Shown: positions 48,457 to 57,111 of the stretch, piece after piece
Layout of the letters: the number at the start of each line of letters is the position of its first letter
How positions within the stretch are numbered: the stretch's first letter is position 1
Assembly (NCBI RefSeq): GCF_002217985.1
Contig: NZ_BCMI01000017.1
Coordinates: forward strand, 1-64,000
Source: Secundilactobacillus pentosiphilus
Lineage (GTDB): Bacteria > Bacillota > Bacilli > Lactobacillales > Lactobacillaceae
DNA length: 64,000 nucleotides
Direction of reading: 5' to 3'
Position numbers and translations under genes: made by a program
Notes under the pieces: generated by a model
What the model saw: the letters and a program-made list of their open reading frames with translations, nothing else
Told to the model about the DNA's origin: nothing
The model's database searches: none

Positions 48457-49830
48457 ATGCAACGAAAATTATCCTTAAAACTATATTTATCAATTATTGC
48501 CACTGGACTGACCGCGTTTTGCGGTGTCTTGATTGAAACTGCGATGAACGTGACCTACCCGACGTTAATGGCCCAATTTAATGTCAACACAGCCACCATT
48601 CAATGGCTCACTACCGCGTATCTCTTAGTAGTGGCAATCTTTGTCCCATTATCCAGTTTCTTAAAACGTCGCTTTACCATTAAGCAACTGTTCGTATCCG
48701 CCGCCTTGCTGTTCATTGTGGGATTGTTAATCTGCACTTTCACCAATCATTTTGCAACCTTACTGCTTGGCCGTATCATCCAAGGGTTCGGTACGGGGAT
48801 CGCTTTACCGCTCATGTTCAATATCATTCTTGAACAAGCGCCAATTGAAAAATTAGGTTTCTTTATGGGAATTGGTACCCTGGTAACCGCCGTTGCACCA
48901 GCCTTAGGGCCGACTTACGGTGGCCTTCTGGTAGAAACCAACTGGCACTTGATTTTTGGGCTATTGCTGGTGGTCATGGCCGTTGCTTTTACTCTGGGTA
49001 TCTATGCCATTAAACAAGTCACACCAACAAAAAAAGATCACCTAGATTTTCCATCGTGGTTCTCAATTGCGCTGGTTTTTGTGGGCTTGATTTTAGGACT
49101 CAACAGTTTATCAACTTCGCTTTCACTCTCCTTGGTATACCTGGTCATTGCGGTAATCAGTTTAATCATCTTCATCTCACGCTCATTAAAAATTACTCAC
49201 CCACTGATCAACATTTCGGTATTCAAAAACAAAGCCTTCACCTTGCACTTGATCAGTTTTTTACTCTTTCAGGTCATCAACGTTGGTGCCGCCTTTGTAC
49301 TGCCCAGCTACCTTCAAATCGTCAATCATGTTTCACCCGTCAATGCTGGTCTGCTGCTTCTGCCAGGTGCTGCTGTCGGCGCCATCCTGGCACCATTTGG
49401 CGGACGGATGTACGATGCATTTGGGATTAGAAAGCCCGCATACATTGGCTTAAGCTGCCAATTTCTCGGTGTTGTCTTACTCTTCGCTTTGGCAGCTACC
49501 GCCAATATCTGGATGATCCTACTCGGATATGTGCTAGTCATGCTGGGACCCGGTTTTACCATGGGCAACACCATGACTAACGGCCTGGCGCAAATTTCGC
49601 AAAAGGAAAACGCTGATGGCAATGCCGTTTTTAACACCCTACAACAGTTTGCGGGCGCTTTTGGAACATCAATTGCTTCTTTGGTCATGGCGATTGCCCA
49701 AAATAAAGCTTATTACGCCAGTTCAACCGCAACTGGCGCACAAAATGTTTTTTTAATCATGATCATCTTTGTTGTCATCAATACGGTATCACTTTTATTA
49801 GGCCTGAAATTCGCGGAAAAGTCTGAATGA
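48457..49830 (+). CDS. DHA2-family (EmrB/QacA-type) MFS drug efflux transporter
   Basis: A membrane protein of 457 residues with about 14 hydrophobic helices. The ATG at 48,457 follows GGAGG by seven bases; the frame extending back to 48,403 has no site. Features include the start region ETAMNVTYPTLMAQFNVNTA, IQWLTTAYLL, LLGRIIQGFGTGIALPLMFN, and motif C-like GIGTLVTAVAPALGPTYGG, typical of antiporters. It exports drugs or other lipophilic compounds using the proton gradient. The divergent MarR gene is its likely repressor. A stem-loop between convergent genes follows the stop. Confidence 0.88.
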   Translation: MQRKLSLKLYLSIIATGLTAFCGVLIETAMNVTYPTLMAQFNVNTATIQWLTTAYLLVVAIFVPLSSFLKRRFTIKQLFVSAALLFIVGLLICTFTNHFATLLLGRIIQGFGTGIALPLMFNIILEQAPIEKLGFFMGIGTLVTAVAPALGPTYGGLLVETNWHLIFGLLLVVMAVAFTLGIYAIKQVTPTKKDHLDFPSWFSIALVFVGLILGLNSLSTSLSLSLVYLVIAVISLIIFISRSLKITHPLINISVFKNKAFTLHLISFLLFQVINVGAAFVLPSYLQIVNHVSPVNAGLLLLPGAAVGAILAPFGGRMYDAFGIRKPAYIGLSCQFLGVVLLFALAATANIWMILLGYVLVMLGPGFTMGNTMTNGLAQISQKENADGNAVFNTLQQFAGAFGTSIASLVMAIAQNKAYYASSTATGAQNVFLIMIIFVVINTVSLLLGLKFAEKSE

Positions 49831-49842
49831 AAATAAACCAAA

Positions 49843-49883
49843 AAAGATAGCTCCCAGTAAATCCTAGTGATTACTGGGGGCTA
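49843..49883. terminator. Bidirectional terminator between the efflux and AraC genes
   Basis: TAGCTCCCAGTAA (49,848-49,860) and TTACTGGGGGCTA (49,871-49,883) pair with one mismatch. On the minus strand it is followed by TCTTTTTT. The plus side has a weaker T-run. Confidence 0.8.
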
Positions 49884-49904
49884 ACTTCTTTTCAGTCGTA
49901 AACC

Positions 49905-50819
49905 TTATTTTTTTAGAATTTCTTTAAGATGATTGTCTGCCAGAAATTTATCCCGAAAATCTTTGGGTGTCATTCCCTCTGAATCTTTAAAAATTTTATA
50001 AAAGCTGGTCACGTTTTCATAACCAATATCATACGCTATTTCAGCAATGCTATTAGGACTTAAACACAGCATTTGCTTGGCTAACTCAATTCTAACTTCA
50101 TTAACTTTCTGCGAAAAAGTCGCCTTAAAGATTTTTTTGCACAGTCGGGAGAAATAGTTCGGTGAATACCCAAAATATGCTGCTGTTCTTTCCAGTGAAA
50201 TATCACGAATATTGGCAACTATATACTGAAAAATTGCCCCTGCAATTGTTTCATTGGATGCATGTTTGAATTTCTTTGTCGGAAATTGGGAGGTGGTTAA
50301 AGCAACCGTTTGCTGATAATTGCGAATCAACTCCGAAAATAACAAACCAAAAATGGTCTGTTTTTCAAAATTGATCGTCACATCGTTTTGAAGTTGGTCT
50401 GAATTGAAAATTTCAAGTAGATCACAATAGTGCCTAGTGATGCTTTTTGATAGATGCCGGAAAGTAATATACAACGGCTTTTCGTTTTGCTTGGTCGCTA
50501 AAAGGTCATGTAAAATAGGTGAACTCCCCATTATTGCAAAATTATAGGAATAAGATTTTGAAATATCTTCCGAAAAGATACGAATGGTAACCGGTTCCTC
50601 AAAACCAGATAAAATCAGCTGACTTGCAGATTTAATTAAGACGATGTCTTCTTTCTCTAAAGAAATCCTATCACCATCCACTGTCAAAATACAATTTACC
50701 AAACATTCAACAATCGATATGTGAAGTGATTCGCCAATATTTTGAGTACTATCAATCAGCTTTTCAAAATTGATGATGCTTTCTTTCTGTGGCGATTTTA
50801 AAGTGATTTGTTTGAACAT
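49905..50819 (-). CDS. AraC-family transcription regulator
   Basis: A regulator of 304 residues. The N-terminal 190 residues are an uncharacterised sensor region, partly cupin-like. The C-terminal part has the two AraC helix-turn-helix motifs: ISLERTAAYFGYSPNYFSRL and SIAEIAYDIGYENVTSFYKI, followed by GMTPKDFRDKFL. GAGGGG precedes the ATG. It is divergent from the flavoprotein gene at 50,946, with 126 bases between, and is the likely activator of the flavoprotein/MFS/FMN reductase genes in response to their substrate. Confidence 0.88.
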   Translation of the reverse strand: MFKQITLKSPQKESIINFEKLIDSTQNIGESLHISIVECLVNCILTVDGDRISLEKEDIVLIKSASQLILSGFEEPVTIRIFSEDISKSYSYNFAIMGSSPILHDLLATKQNEKPLYITFRHLSKSITRHYCDLLEIFNSDQLQNDVTINFEKQTIFGLLFSELIRNYQQTVALTTSQFPTKKFKHASNETIAGAIFQYIVANIRDISLERTAAYFGYSPNYFSRLCKKIFKATFSQKVNEVRIELAKQMLCLSPNSIAEIAYDIGYENVTSFYKIFKDSEGMTPKDFRDKFLADNHLKEILKK

Positions 50820-50945
50820 AGCAGCAGTTTCCCCTCTTAAAAAGATAGATTTTATGAAAAATAAGGGCTATTCATGTGATGTTTGTAATTAGTTAATTCC
50901 ATTATACTTTATTCGTAAAACAATCTGACATGTAAAGGAGATTCA

Positions 50946-52448
50946 ATGATTATGACAAATAACTTGATTAAAACTGACGTGGTTGTGGCCGGCTCTGGCG
51001 GAACCGGTTTGGCAGCAGCTTATGCAGCTGCCTCACAGGGGCTTAAAGTGACCGTCATAGAAAAACAAGCCCAGATCGGCGGTAACACTAAAATTTCGAC
51101 TGGCTTTTTCGCAGTGGATTCAAAGGAACAACAAGCAGCCGGTATACACCTCTCCAAAGATGAAGCCGTACAGCGATTAATGAAATATCACCATTTCTTA
51201 GCAAATGGTCCTCTAATCAAACGAATCGTTAACAGTGCCGCAGATACACTTGACTGGTTGGAAAGCATCGGTATGGAAATTCACCTTAATCCAACGCTTG
51301 AGACAACCCAGTTTGCTCATCGTCATGATGACTATCAAGGTGGTTCTTACCATATGTATCAGAACAAGCCGGCATCTTACGAACGTATTTTAGCCAATTT
51401 AAAAAAAATCGGCGTTAATTTTATTTACAACGTCACGATGCAGGATTTAATTTTTGAAAATGGCGTTGTTAAGGGCATCAAAGCTGTTAATAGTCATGGT
51501 GAAGACCTTACCATCCAAGCGGACGCCACCATCGTGGCAACTGGCGGATTTGGCGGCAACAAGCAGCGAGTTGCGGACGTCATGAAGACCCCATACTTGA
51601 GAACGATTGGTACCCCCAACATGGGAGAAGGTCTTGACGCGATGGTCAAAGTTGGCGGTAAAAATATTGATGCTACCCCACTCATCCACGCTGCAACGTT
51701 ACCTAAGGTTAATGTTACCAATAAAATTGCTAAAAAACACCTTGTCGGCTTTCAGCAAGATCCCCTCACACAGTTAATGCTATCACCCTTACTTTGGGTC
51801 ACAATGTCTGGGAAACGTTTTACTAACGAAGACGTTGTGTATGACACCGTTGAATGGGCAAATTCCGGCTGGTCAGTTGGTGCCAAATATTACTTCATTG
51901 TCGATACCGCTACACTGGAGGATTACAGTACAAACGGTGGCCACGTTGAGGTATCCAAAGCCGGTCCGGGTGCGGACAATGTCTCCGCTGACTTTGTTGA
52001 TTTAGCAAACAAAGCCGTTCAAGAAGGCCGCGCCTTTAAGGGAAATACGCTAGCTGAATTAGCTCAAAATACCAACTTCGATACCAATGATTTCAAACAA
52101 ACCATTAGTCAATATAATCAAATTATTGAAGCCAAAAATGACCCTGAATTTGGCAAATCCGCTAAGTCATTAATTTATCCGGTTAAACAAGGTCCTTATT
52201 ACGCCTTTACAACTCAAATTAACTATCTGGGAACCATTGGTGGCGTTCGGGTAAACGATCATTTGCAGGTCTTAGATGGTCACATGAAGCCAATCCCAGG
52301 TTTATATACAGGCGGCGCAAATGCTGGCGGCTATTATGAGGGCCATAGTTATCCCGCTTACGAAGGCTTAGCTTCTGGTTTTTCATGGACCTCTGGCAGA
52401 ATTGCTGGAACGTCTGCGGCTGAATACGTTAAGAAAAATAATGATTAA
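50946..52448 (+). CDS. Fumarate-reductase-like FAD flavoprotein
   Basis: A protein of 500 residues with one FAD_binding_2 domain and no N-terminal FMN-binding or haem domain. The dinucleotide motif is VVVAGSGGTGLAAAYAAA with the acidic VIEK strand end. GGNTKISTGFF follows, then a TIVATGGFGGN segment, and near the C-terminus GLYTGGANAGGYYEGHSYP and SGFSWTSGRIAG. The family reduces C=C bonds of unsaturated acids such as fumarate, urocanate and hydroxycinnamates. The genes nearby (AraC, MFS transporter, FMN reductase) resemble the hydroxycinnamate reductase sets of lactobacilli, in which an FMN reductase partner supplies electrons. The start ATG has AAAGGAG five bases upstream. The substrate is not proven by sequence. 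Confidence 0.85.
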   Translation: MIMTNNLIKTDVVVAGSGGTGLAAAYAAASQGLKVTVIEKQAQIGGNTKISTGFFAVDSKEQQAAGIHLSKDEAVQRLMKYHHFLANGPLIKRIVNSAADTLDWLESIGMEIHLNPTLETTQFAHRHDDYQGGSYHMYQNKPASYERILANLKKIGVNFIYNVTMQDLIFENGVVKGIKAVNSHGEDLTIQADATIVATGGFGGNKQRVADVMKTPYLRTIGTPNMGEGLDAMVKVGGKNIDATPLIHAATLPKVNVTNKIAKKHLVGFQQDPLTQLMLSPLLWVTMSGKRFTNEDVVYDTVEWANSGWSVGAKYYFIVDTATLEDYSTNGGHVEVSKAGPGADNVSADFVDLANKAVQEGRAFKGNTLAELAQNTNFDTNDFKQTISQYNQIIEAKNDPEFGKSAKSLIYPVKQGPYYAFTTQINYLGTIGGVRVNDHLQVLDGHMKPIPGLYTGGANAGGYYEGHSYPAYEGLASGFSWTSGRIAGTSAAEYVKKNND

Positions 52449-52599
52449 TGAAACTGCTGGAATACTAAAGCTTGCAGTTTTGTGTAAGCGTAACCAATTG
52501 GCTGTTTAGAGAAACGCGACCTAACCGAAAACTTACTGGCAATTCAAACAACTGATTTTCAGCCTCACTGTCAAAATCATTTTAAAGGGGGAACTTTTT

Positions 52600-53808
52600 A
52601 TGGATACACCACTTAGTAAACCCAACAAATCATATATTTCTAAAACGCGACTAGGCATCTTATTTGTTAGCAGCATGGGAATGGCCGCATTAGCCATCAC
52701 CCCATCCTATGCAGCCATTGCGCAGAACTTTTCGTTAAGCAATACTAGTGTTCAAATGTTAACGTCTTTGCCCAATCTATTTATGATGTTAGCTGGTCTC
52801 ATTATTGGTCGCTTGACTACCACCAAAATCAAACTTAAAACATTGACCATTGGATCAATCGTACTGATTGTCATCGGTGGTTTTGCACCATTAGTTCTAC
52901 ACACGAGTTTTGCTTTCTTGCTGCTTTGTTCCTGCGTGGTCGGGCTGGGTCAGGGGGCCTGCACCAACTTAGCGCAGGTGCTGATCTCCACCATTTTACC
53001 CGAAAAAGAACGCCAAGGTACCATGGGTTTGACCACGACTTTCACCAATATTGGCGGGATCATCTTTATTATGGGTGGTGGTCAGTTAGCGGCTACTAGC
53101 ACTTGGGTAAACAACTACTGGATCTACATCTTCGCAGTCTTGGCACTCATTGTCGTCTTACTCTTAGTCCCCATGCGGCCATTAGATTTAGGTGAAACTT
53201 CAGAATCTGCCGACAAGAGAAAAATTCACCTCAATAAATACGTTTTCTATTGTGCTTTTTGGGCTTTCTTCATTATGATGTTAAACAACGTCTTGAATAA
53301 CAATATTTCAATTTTTATCACTGAACAAAAACTTGGTGCAACTTCTCAGGCAGCTTTGACATCAACCGTTTCCTTGATTGGTGGTATGCTTTGTGGCTTA
53401 GTCGTTGGCATCATCGGCAAACGATTAAAGTTTTCTACTATCGCCTTAGCTTTTATTCTATATGGTGTTTCCTACTTGATTGTAGGTTTCGGGCATTCCT
53501 TGATCCTTGCATTTCTAGGCAGCTTCTTCGTGGGTGCCGCCATGAGTATTGCCATGGGCCAATTTCCATACTTGATTTCCATCGCGGTAGGTAAAAGCAG
53601 CGTCTCCATGGCTTTAGGTATCTATGTTGCCATCTATTCCATCGGCGGTGTTGTTAGCCCATTCATTGTCAATCCACTAACCAGTGTTCTTAAAGGCATG
53701 GGGCTGAACGTTTTTTCAGTAAGCGGTGTTTTTGCCTTAATTTTAGGGCTATTGGCCTTAGTTACTCGGTTCCAAAAAAACTTGGTCACTCACTCAAAAA
53801 AGGCTTAA
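52600..53808 (+). CDS. MFS transporter
   Basis: A membrane protein of 402 residues with 12 predicted helices. The start GILFVSSMGMAALAITPSYA is typical, with QMLTSLPNLFMMLAGLIIGR and the motif C-like GLGQGACTNLAQVLISTIL following. The second half contains SLIGGMLCGLVVGIIGKRLK, a repeat-like form of motif A. The ATG is preceded by AAAGGGGG. The gene lies between the flavoprotein and FMN reductase genes on one strand and is probably in the same regulon. It likely imports the unsaturated acid or exports the reduced product. No substrate can be named. Confidence 0.85.
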   Translation: MDTPLSKPNKSYISKTRLGILFVSSMGMAALAITPSYAAIAQNFSLSNTSVQMLTSLPNLFMMLAGLIIGRLTTTKIKLKTLTIGSIVLIVIGGFAPLVLHTSFAFLLLCSCVVGLGQGACTNLAQVLISTILPEKERQGTMGLTTTFTNIGGIIFIMGGGQLAATSTWVNNYWIYIFAVLALIVVLLLVPMRPLDLGETSESADKRKIHLNKYVFYCAFWAFFIMMLNNVLNNNISIFITEQKLGATSQAALTSTVSLIGGMLCGLVVGIIGKRLKFSTIALAFILYGVSYLIVGFGHSLILAFLGSFFVGAAMSIAMGQFPYLISIAVGKSSVSMALGIYVAIYSIGGVVSPFIVNPLTSVLKGMGLNVFSVSGVFALILGLLALVTRFQKNLVTHSKKA

Positions 53809-53812
53809 CCAT

Positions 53813-53852
53813 CATCAGTAAGGACACTCTAACATCAGTAAGTACACTCTAA
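53813..53852 (+). repeat. Two-copy 20-base tandem repeat
   Basis: CATCAGTAAGGACACTCTAA at 53,813-53,832 is repeated as CATCAGTAAGTACACTCTAA at 53,833-53,852, one mismatch in 20. It lies between the MFS and FMN reductase genes. It could be a paired binding site or a simple slippage product. Confidence 0.8.
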
Positions 53853-53893
53853 GTTTCCGTATTTTTTGACTTAAGGTGATAGGAGGATTTTAC

Positions 53894-54463
53894 ATGGGAC
53901 AAACTTTTATCGGTATTGTTGGTAATAACGCTCAACATTCATATAATCGACAACTGTTACAATATATGGCCGTTCACTACAAAAATAAAGTTAACATCCA
54001 ACTTGAGGAAATAGCTGCCTTCCCCCTTTTTAGCGAAAATTTGCTTGGAGGACCGGCGCCTCAATGTGTCACAGATCTCACTACTGCAATTCAACAATCT
54101 GATGGCGTCATCATCGCAACTCCGGAATATGATCATGCGATTCCAGCCGTTTTAAAAAGTGCCATTGAATGGTTGTCTAGTGCTACTCATCCGTTTAATG
54201 AAAAGCCGGTCATGATTGTTGGCGCCAGTCTAGGTGTTCAAGGAACTGCCAGGGCCCAGGATAATTTACATCAAATTCTAAATTCACCTGGAGTCAATGC
54301 ATTTGTACTACCCGGTTGTGAGTTCTTATTAAACAACGCTCAGCAGAAGTTTGATGACCAAAACAACCTCATTGACACTCAGACAGCAACATTTTTGGAC
54401 GACTGTTTTAATCACTTTCTGCAATTTGCGACCGATACCAAGCGTAATTTACCAGTTGGATAA
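53894..54463 (+). CDS. NADPH-dependent FMN reductase
   Basis: A flavodoxin-fold protein of 189 residues. The ATG at 53,894 follows AGGAGG by eight bases; the longer frame to 53,876 has none. Residues 1-10 form the first strand (GQTFIGIVGNNAQHSYNRQL, phosphate loop-like). The flavin-binding GVIIATPEYDHAIPAVLKSA segment and PVMIVGASLGVQGTARAQ are typical of the family. It transfers electrons from NAD(P)H to FMN. It is downstream of a fumarate-reductase-like flavoprotein without an FMN-binding domain, so it probably provides reducing power to that enzyme. A terminator closes the gene set. Confidence 0.87.
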   Translation: MGQTFIGIVGNNAQHSYNRQLLQYMAVHYKNKVNIQLEEIAAFPLFSENLLGGPAPQCVTDLTTAIQQSDGVIIATPEYDHAIPAVLKSAIEWLSSATHPFNEKPVMIVGASLGVQGTARAQDNLHQILNSPGVNAFVLPGCEFLLNNAQQKFDDQNNLIDTQTATFLDDCFNHFLQFATDTKRNLPVG

Positions 54464-54495
54464 TGGTTATAATTTTAATAATGAGATACTCTTGT

Positions 54496-54548
54496 AAGCC
54501 GAAGGTATATCCCTCCTTGTTAGGAAGGCAGACCATCGGCTTTTTTTC
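54496..54548 (+). terminator. Terminator after the FMN reductase gene
   Basis: AAGCCGA (54,496-54,502) pairs with TCGGCTT (54,536-54,542). An inner CCTCCTT/AAGGAAG-type stem lies between and a seven-T run follows. Confidence 0.82.
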
Positions 54549-54607
54549 GTTTAACAAATTCCTGGTTAGGAACTTCCAATTGGTAATCGGCTATCACAGC
54601 GACATTT

Positions 54608-55576
54608 TCATGGCAAAGACATCAGCAAACGCTTCTTCACCCGTGAATCCATCACCATTTCGTGAGCAGATGCTGCTTTCTCTAAAGGCAGACGTTCAAA
54701 TGCCGGCGCCTGCAGGACATCCGCGTGGGTCAGCAACCATTCGTCAGCCTGCGTTAAGCTCTCTAAACTCGCATGACTGATGACAAAGCCGCGAAGCTGC
54801 TGTTCATTCATGTAAAATTTGGGCAAATTAAACGTAGCTTCAAAATTTTTTGAGGCTGCAATTAGGATCGTGCGACCGCCCACTGCCAGCTGGTCAAGGT
54901 TTAGTTGAAGCGGCACTCGTCCTGAGGTATCGATGATGGCATCAACCGGTTGGGACAGCTGCTGCTCCCAGCCTTCAGCGTAATCGATCACTTCGGCACC
55001 TAAAGCAGACAAAGCTGAAAAATCACGCGGGTTAGCCGTTGTAATTACGTGGAGCCCAGCAATTTTTGCACACTGAATCAGCAAGCGGCCAACGTGGCCT
55101 GCACCGCCTTCGACCAGAAGTGTCTGATCAGCTTTCAGTTTCAAAAGTTGCGTCACGATGATGGCCGCGGTCGCACCAGGATGAACCAGTGCCAGCCAGC
55201 CGCTTGGGTCGCCTGCTGGCATTGAAAATAGCCGCGCTTCGGGAATGGCTGCAAACTGAGCCGTAATCCCTTGCCGGCCATCGTAACCCATACTGTTGGT
55301 CCACACGCGGTCACCCACGTGAAAGCCGTGAACTGCGGCACCCACTTTCACAACGGTGCCCCAAGCGTCCCGCCCAATAATTTGCTGCGGGTTGATTGGT
55401 GTCTGAAACGCACCGGAGCGGACATAAGCGTCTACGCGGTCCACCGCTGCTTCCCGGATTTTTACTAGAACGTCAGTCGGTTCGATTGACGGCACGTGCA
55501 GCTGTCCCACTTGAATTTGATCAGCACCACCTGTATTTGTAAAATAGGCGGCTTGCATTGTTTGAATCTCGTTCAT
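54608..55576 (-). CDS. Zinc-free MDR-family quinone oxidoreductase-like protein
   Basis: A medium-chain dehydrogenase/reductase of 322 residues. The start is taken as the ATG at 55,576, nine bases after AAGGAAGG; an ATG at 55,585 is too close. Landmarks: VDRVDAYVRSGAF, the QIIGRDAWGTVVKVG loop, and the nucleotide motif VEGGAGHVGRLLIQCAKIAG, followed by the VITTANPRD strand. The zinc-binding cysteines of alcohol dehydrogenases are missing, so it belongs to the NADPH:quinone reductase or enoyl reductase branch. The gene is single and convergent with the FMN reductase. The substrate is unknown. Confidence 0.87.
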   Translation of the reverse strand: MNEIQTMQAAYFTNTGGADQIQVGQLHVPSIEPTDVLVKIREAAVDRVDAYVRSGAFQTPINPQQIIGRDAWGTVVKVGAAVHGFHVGDRVWTNSMGYDGRQGITAQFAAIPEARLFSMPAGDPSGWLALVHPGATAAIIVTQLLKLKADQTLLVEGGAGHVGRLLIQCAKIAGLHVITTANPRDFSALSALGAEVIDYAEGWEQQLSQPVDAIIDTSGRVPLQLNLDQLAVGGRTILIAASKNFEATFNLPKFYMNEQQLRGFVISHASLESLTQADEWLLTHADVLQAPAFERLPLEKAASAHEMVMDSRVKKRLLMSLP

Positions 55577-55913
55577 AACCTTCATCCTTCCTTAAATTAG
55601 TGAAATTATAGCTCATTTTACTTCCAAACGAAATTCATCAATGTTTTTCCATTCATGAATACCGTCGCATTTTGCAGCGCATCTTAACTTTAACAGGTCA
55701 TTCCCCTCTTATACATTAGATGTTATAATACCTTTAGATTTAGGTTTAGGAAACTTAATTCAGTAGTTTGGTACACACGAAGGGGGATTTGGGGTATGTA
55801 TGAATTTAATTCAACTGCTTGAAATAAGTACAACATCGCAAAACAGGTGTCAATTAAGTAGTTCGCGGTGACTGATAACCACCATCTATTTTTTACTCAT
55901 TAGGGAGGATCTC
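55577..55913. other. Intergenic region with one promoter-like box
   Basis: A TTATAAT box lies at 55,724-55,729 with no clear -35 box. The region is otherwise AT-rich, with the direct repeat TTTAGGTTTAGG around 55,739. No gene is supported. It is probably the promoter and leader of the secreted-protein gene at 55,914. Confidence 0.35.
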
Positions 55914-56990
55914 ATGCGAAAAATAACCAAAACGATTTTAAAATCAGTGTTATCGGTATGTTTAGCCGGTTCAACCGGATTTGTCATCACCCAAACGGCA
56001 ACACCTTCAACGGTTGCTCAGGCGGCAACCGTCTCTAAAGACACGTTCAACCATGACTTGGATGTGATGATTCAAGCTAGTAATACGGTTGGCGGATTTG
56101 TTGCTGATAATTTTGGTTCAGATCAAATTCAAAATTGTAAAGCTGATCCATTAGATGCTTATAGTAGTCATGAAGATGGATTTCCCGGAATTGTTAATGA
56201 TATTGGTTCGGTATTAAACTATACTAATCCAGTGGAATTCAGTGATAATCGCAATGCTGCTCTTGCAAACACCAAAGAGAACGTTAGTGTTTTAATGAGT
56301 ATCTATAATGACTTTAGTGGTCGTTTTTCAAGTTCAGATCGTGCGACATTATCAAATGATATTAGTAAGCTCAATAGTTCAAGTTATACAACTAAAAACG
56401 TGTTTGACAAAGCTAATGCAGCAGAAGATTTTTCTGATGATTTGTCAGATGCAATTGCAAATTATGGTAATACCTTGACGAAAGTTACCAGTTCTACGAC
56501 TTCGCCAAAGAAGTCAGGGACTACCATTCCAGTTGTGCCCGCAAATGGTGCTAACTCGAATTCAAAGTCGTCAAAAACAACTAAGAAAGTGACTAAGAAA
56601 AAGACCAGTCACAAAAAGAGCAATAAGAAGAAAACGAGTCACAAGAAAACCAGCCATAAAAAGACTAATAAGAAAAAGACGAGCCATAAGAAAAAGGTAG
56701 TTAAGAAAAGCCATTTTGTTTGGTTGAAAGCTAAGAGAACCTCCAAAAACAATGTAAGAGTAACTGGCAAAATGAAATTATATAAAAAAGCTAATGCCAT
56801 AAATATTTACTTTAATAAATATGACTATCAAAGTGCTGAATTTCACGCAAAACACAGTACTTATAGTTTTAAGGCTGACATGAATTATTATAAAAACAAA
56901 AAGTTTAGGGTTGAAGTCGTACTATTACAAGGACAAAAAAATGGCTTCGATAAAGTAATCATCCCTGCTAAAACTGTTTACTATCATTAA
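55914..56990 (+). CDS. Secreted protein with Lys/Thr/Ser/His-rich basic repeats
   Basis: A protein of 358 residues with GGGAGG before the ATG. The N-terminus is a signal peptide (KSVLSVCLAGSTGFVITQ, cut near AQAATV). A helical domain (about residues 40-190) follows, then a Ser/Pro/Thr linker. A basic repeat region (about 225-265) is built from units such as KKTSHKK and SNKKKTSHKK; it is highly positive and may bind wall polymers, membrane or nucleic acid. A C-terminal beta-rich domain (about 270-358) contains NVRVTGKMKLYKKANAINIY and ends VIIPAKTVYYH. There is no sortase signal. I do not recognise the N- or C-terminal domain. A terminator follows. Confidence 0.75.
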   Translation: MRKITKTILKSVLSVCLAGSTGFVITQTATPSTVAQAATVSKDTFNHDLDVMIQASNTVGGFVADNFGSDQIQNCKADPLDAYSSHEDGFPGIVNDIGSVLNYTNPVEFSDNRNAALANTKENVSVLMSIYNDFSGRFSSSDRATLSNDISKLNSSSYTTKNVFDKANAAEDFSDDLSDAIANYGNTLTKVTSSTTSPKKSGTTIPVVPANGANSNSKSSKTTKKVTKKKTSHKKSNKKKTSHKKTSHKKTNKKKTSHKKKVVKKSHFVWLKAKRTSKNNVRVTGKMKLYKKANAINIYFNKYDYQSAEFHAKHSTYSFKADMNYYKNKKFRVEVVLLQGQKNGFDKVIIPAKTVYYH

Positions 56991-57017
56991 TTATCCGTAT
57001 TAGTTCCATTCTTAAAT

Positions 57018-57058
57018 AAAAGGCGTTGCATGACATTTCCGTCATGCAACGCCTTTTT
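57018..57058 (+). terminator. Strong terminator after the basic secreted protein gene
   Basis: Seventeen-base perfect arms at 57,018-57,034 and 57,041-57,057, beginning with A and ending with T. It can act on both strands, so it may also close the minus-strand sugar operon. Confidence 0.9.
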
Positions 57059-57111
57059 AATCTACAGTCTATTCAAAGTTAATATACCCGCGACAACAAA
57101 GATTATCACCA

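Noticed and set aside
54463-54780. 105-aa plus-strand frame after the FMN reductase
   Set aside because: It runs through a strong terminator and then opposite the MDR-family gene.
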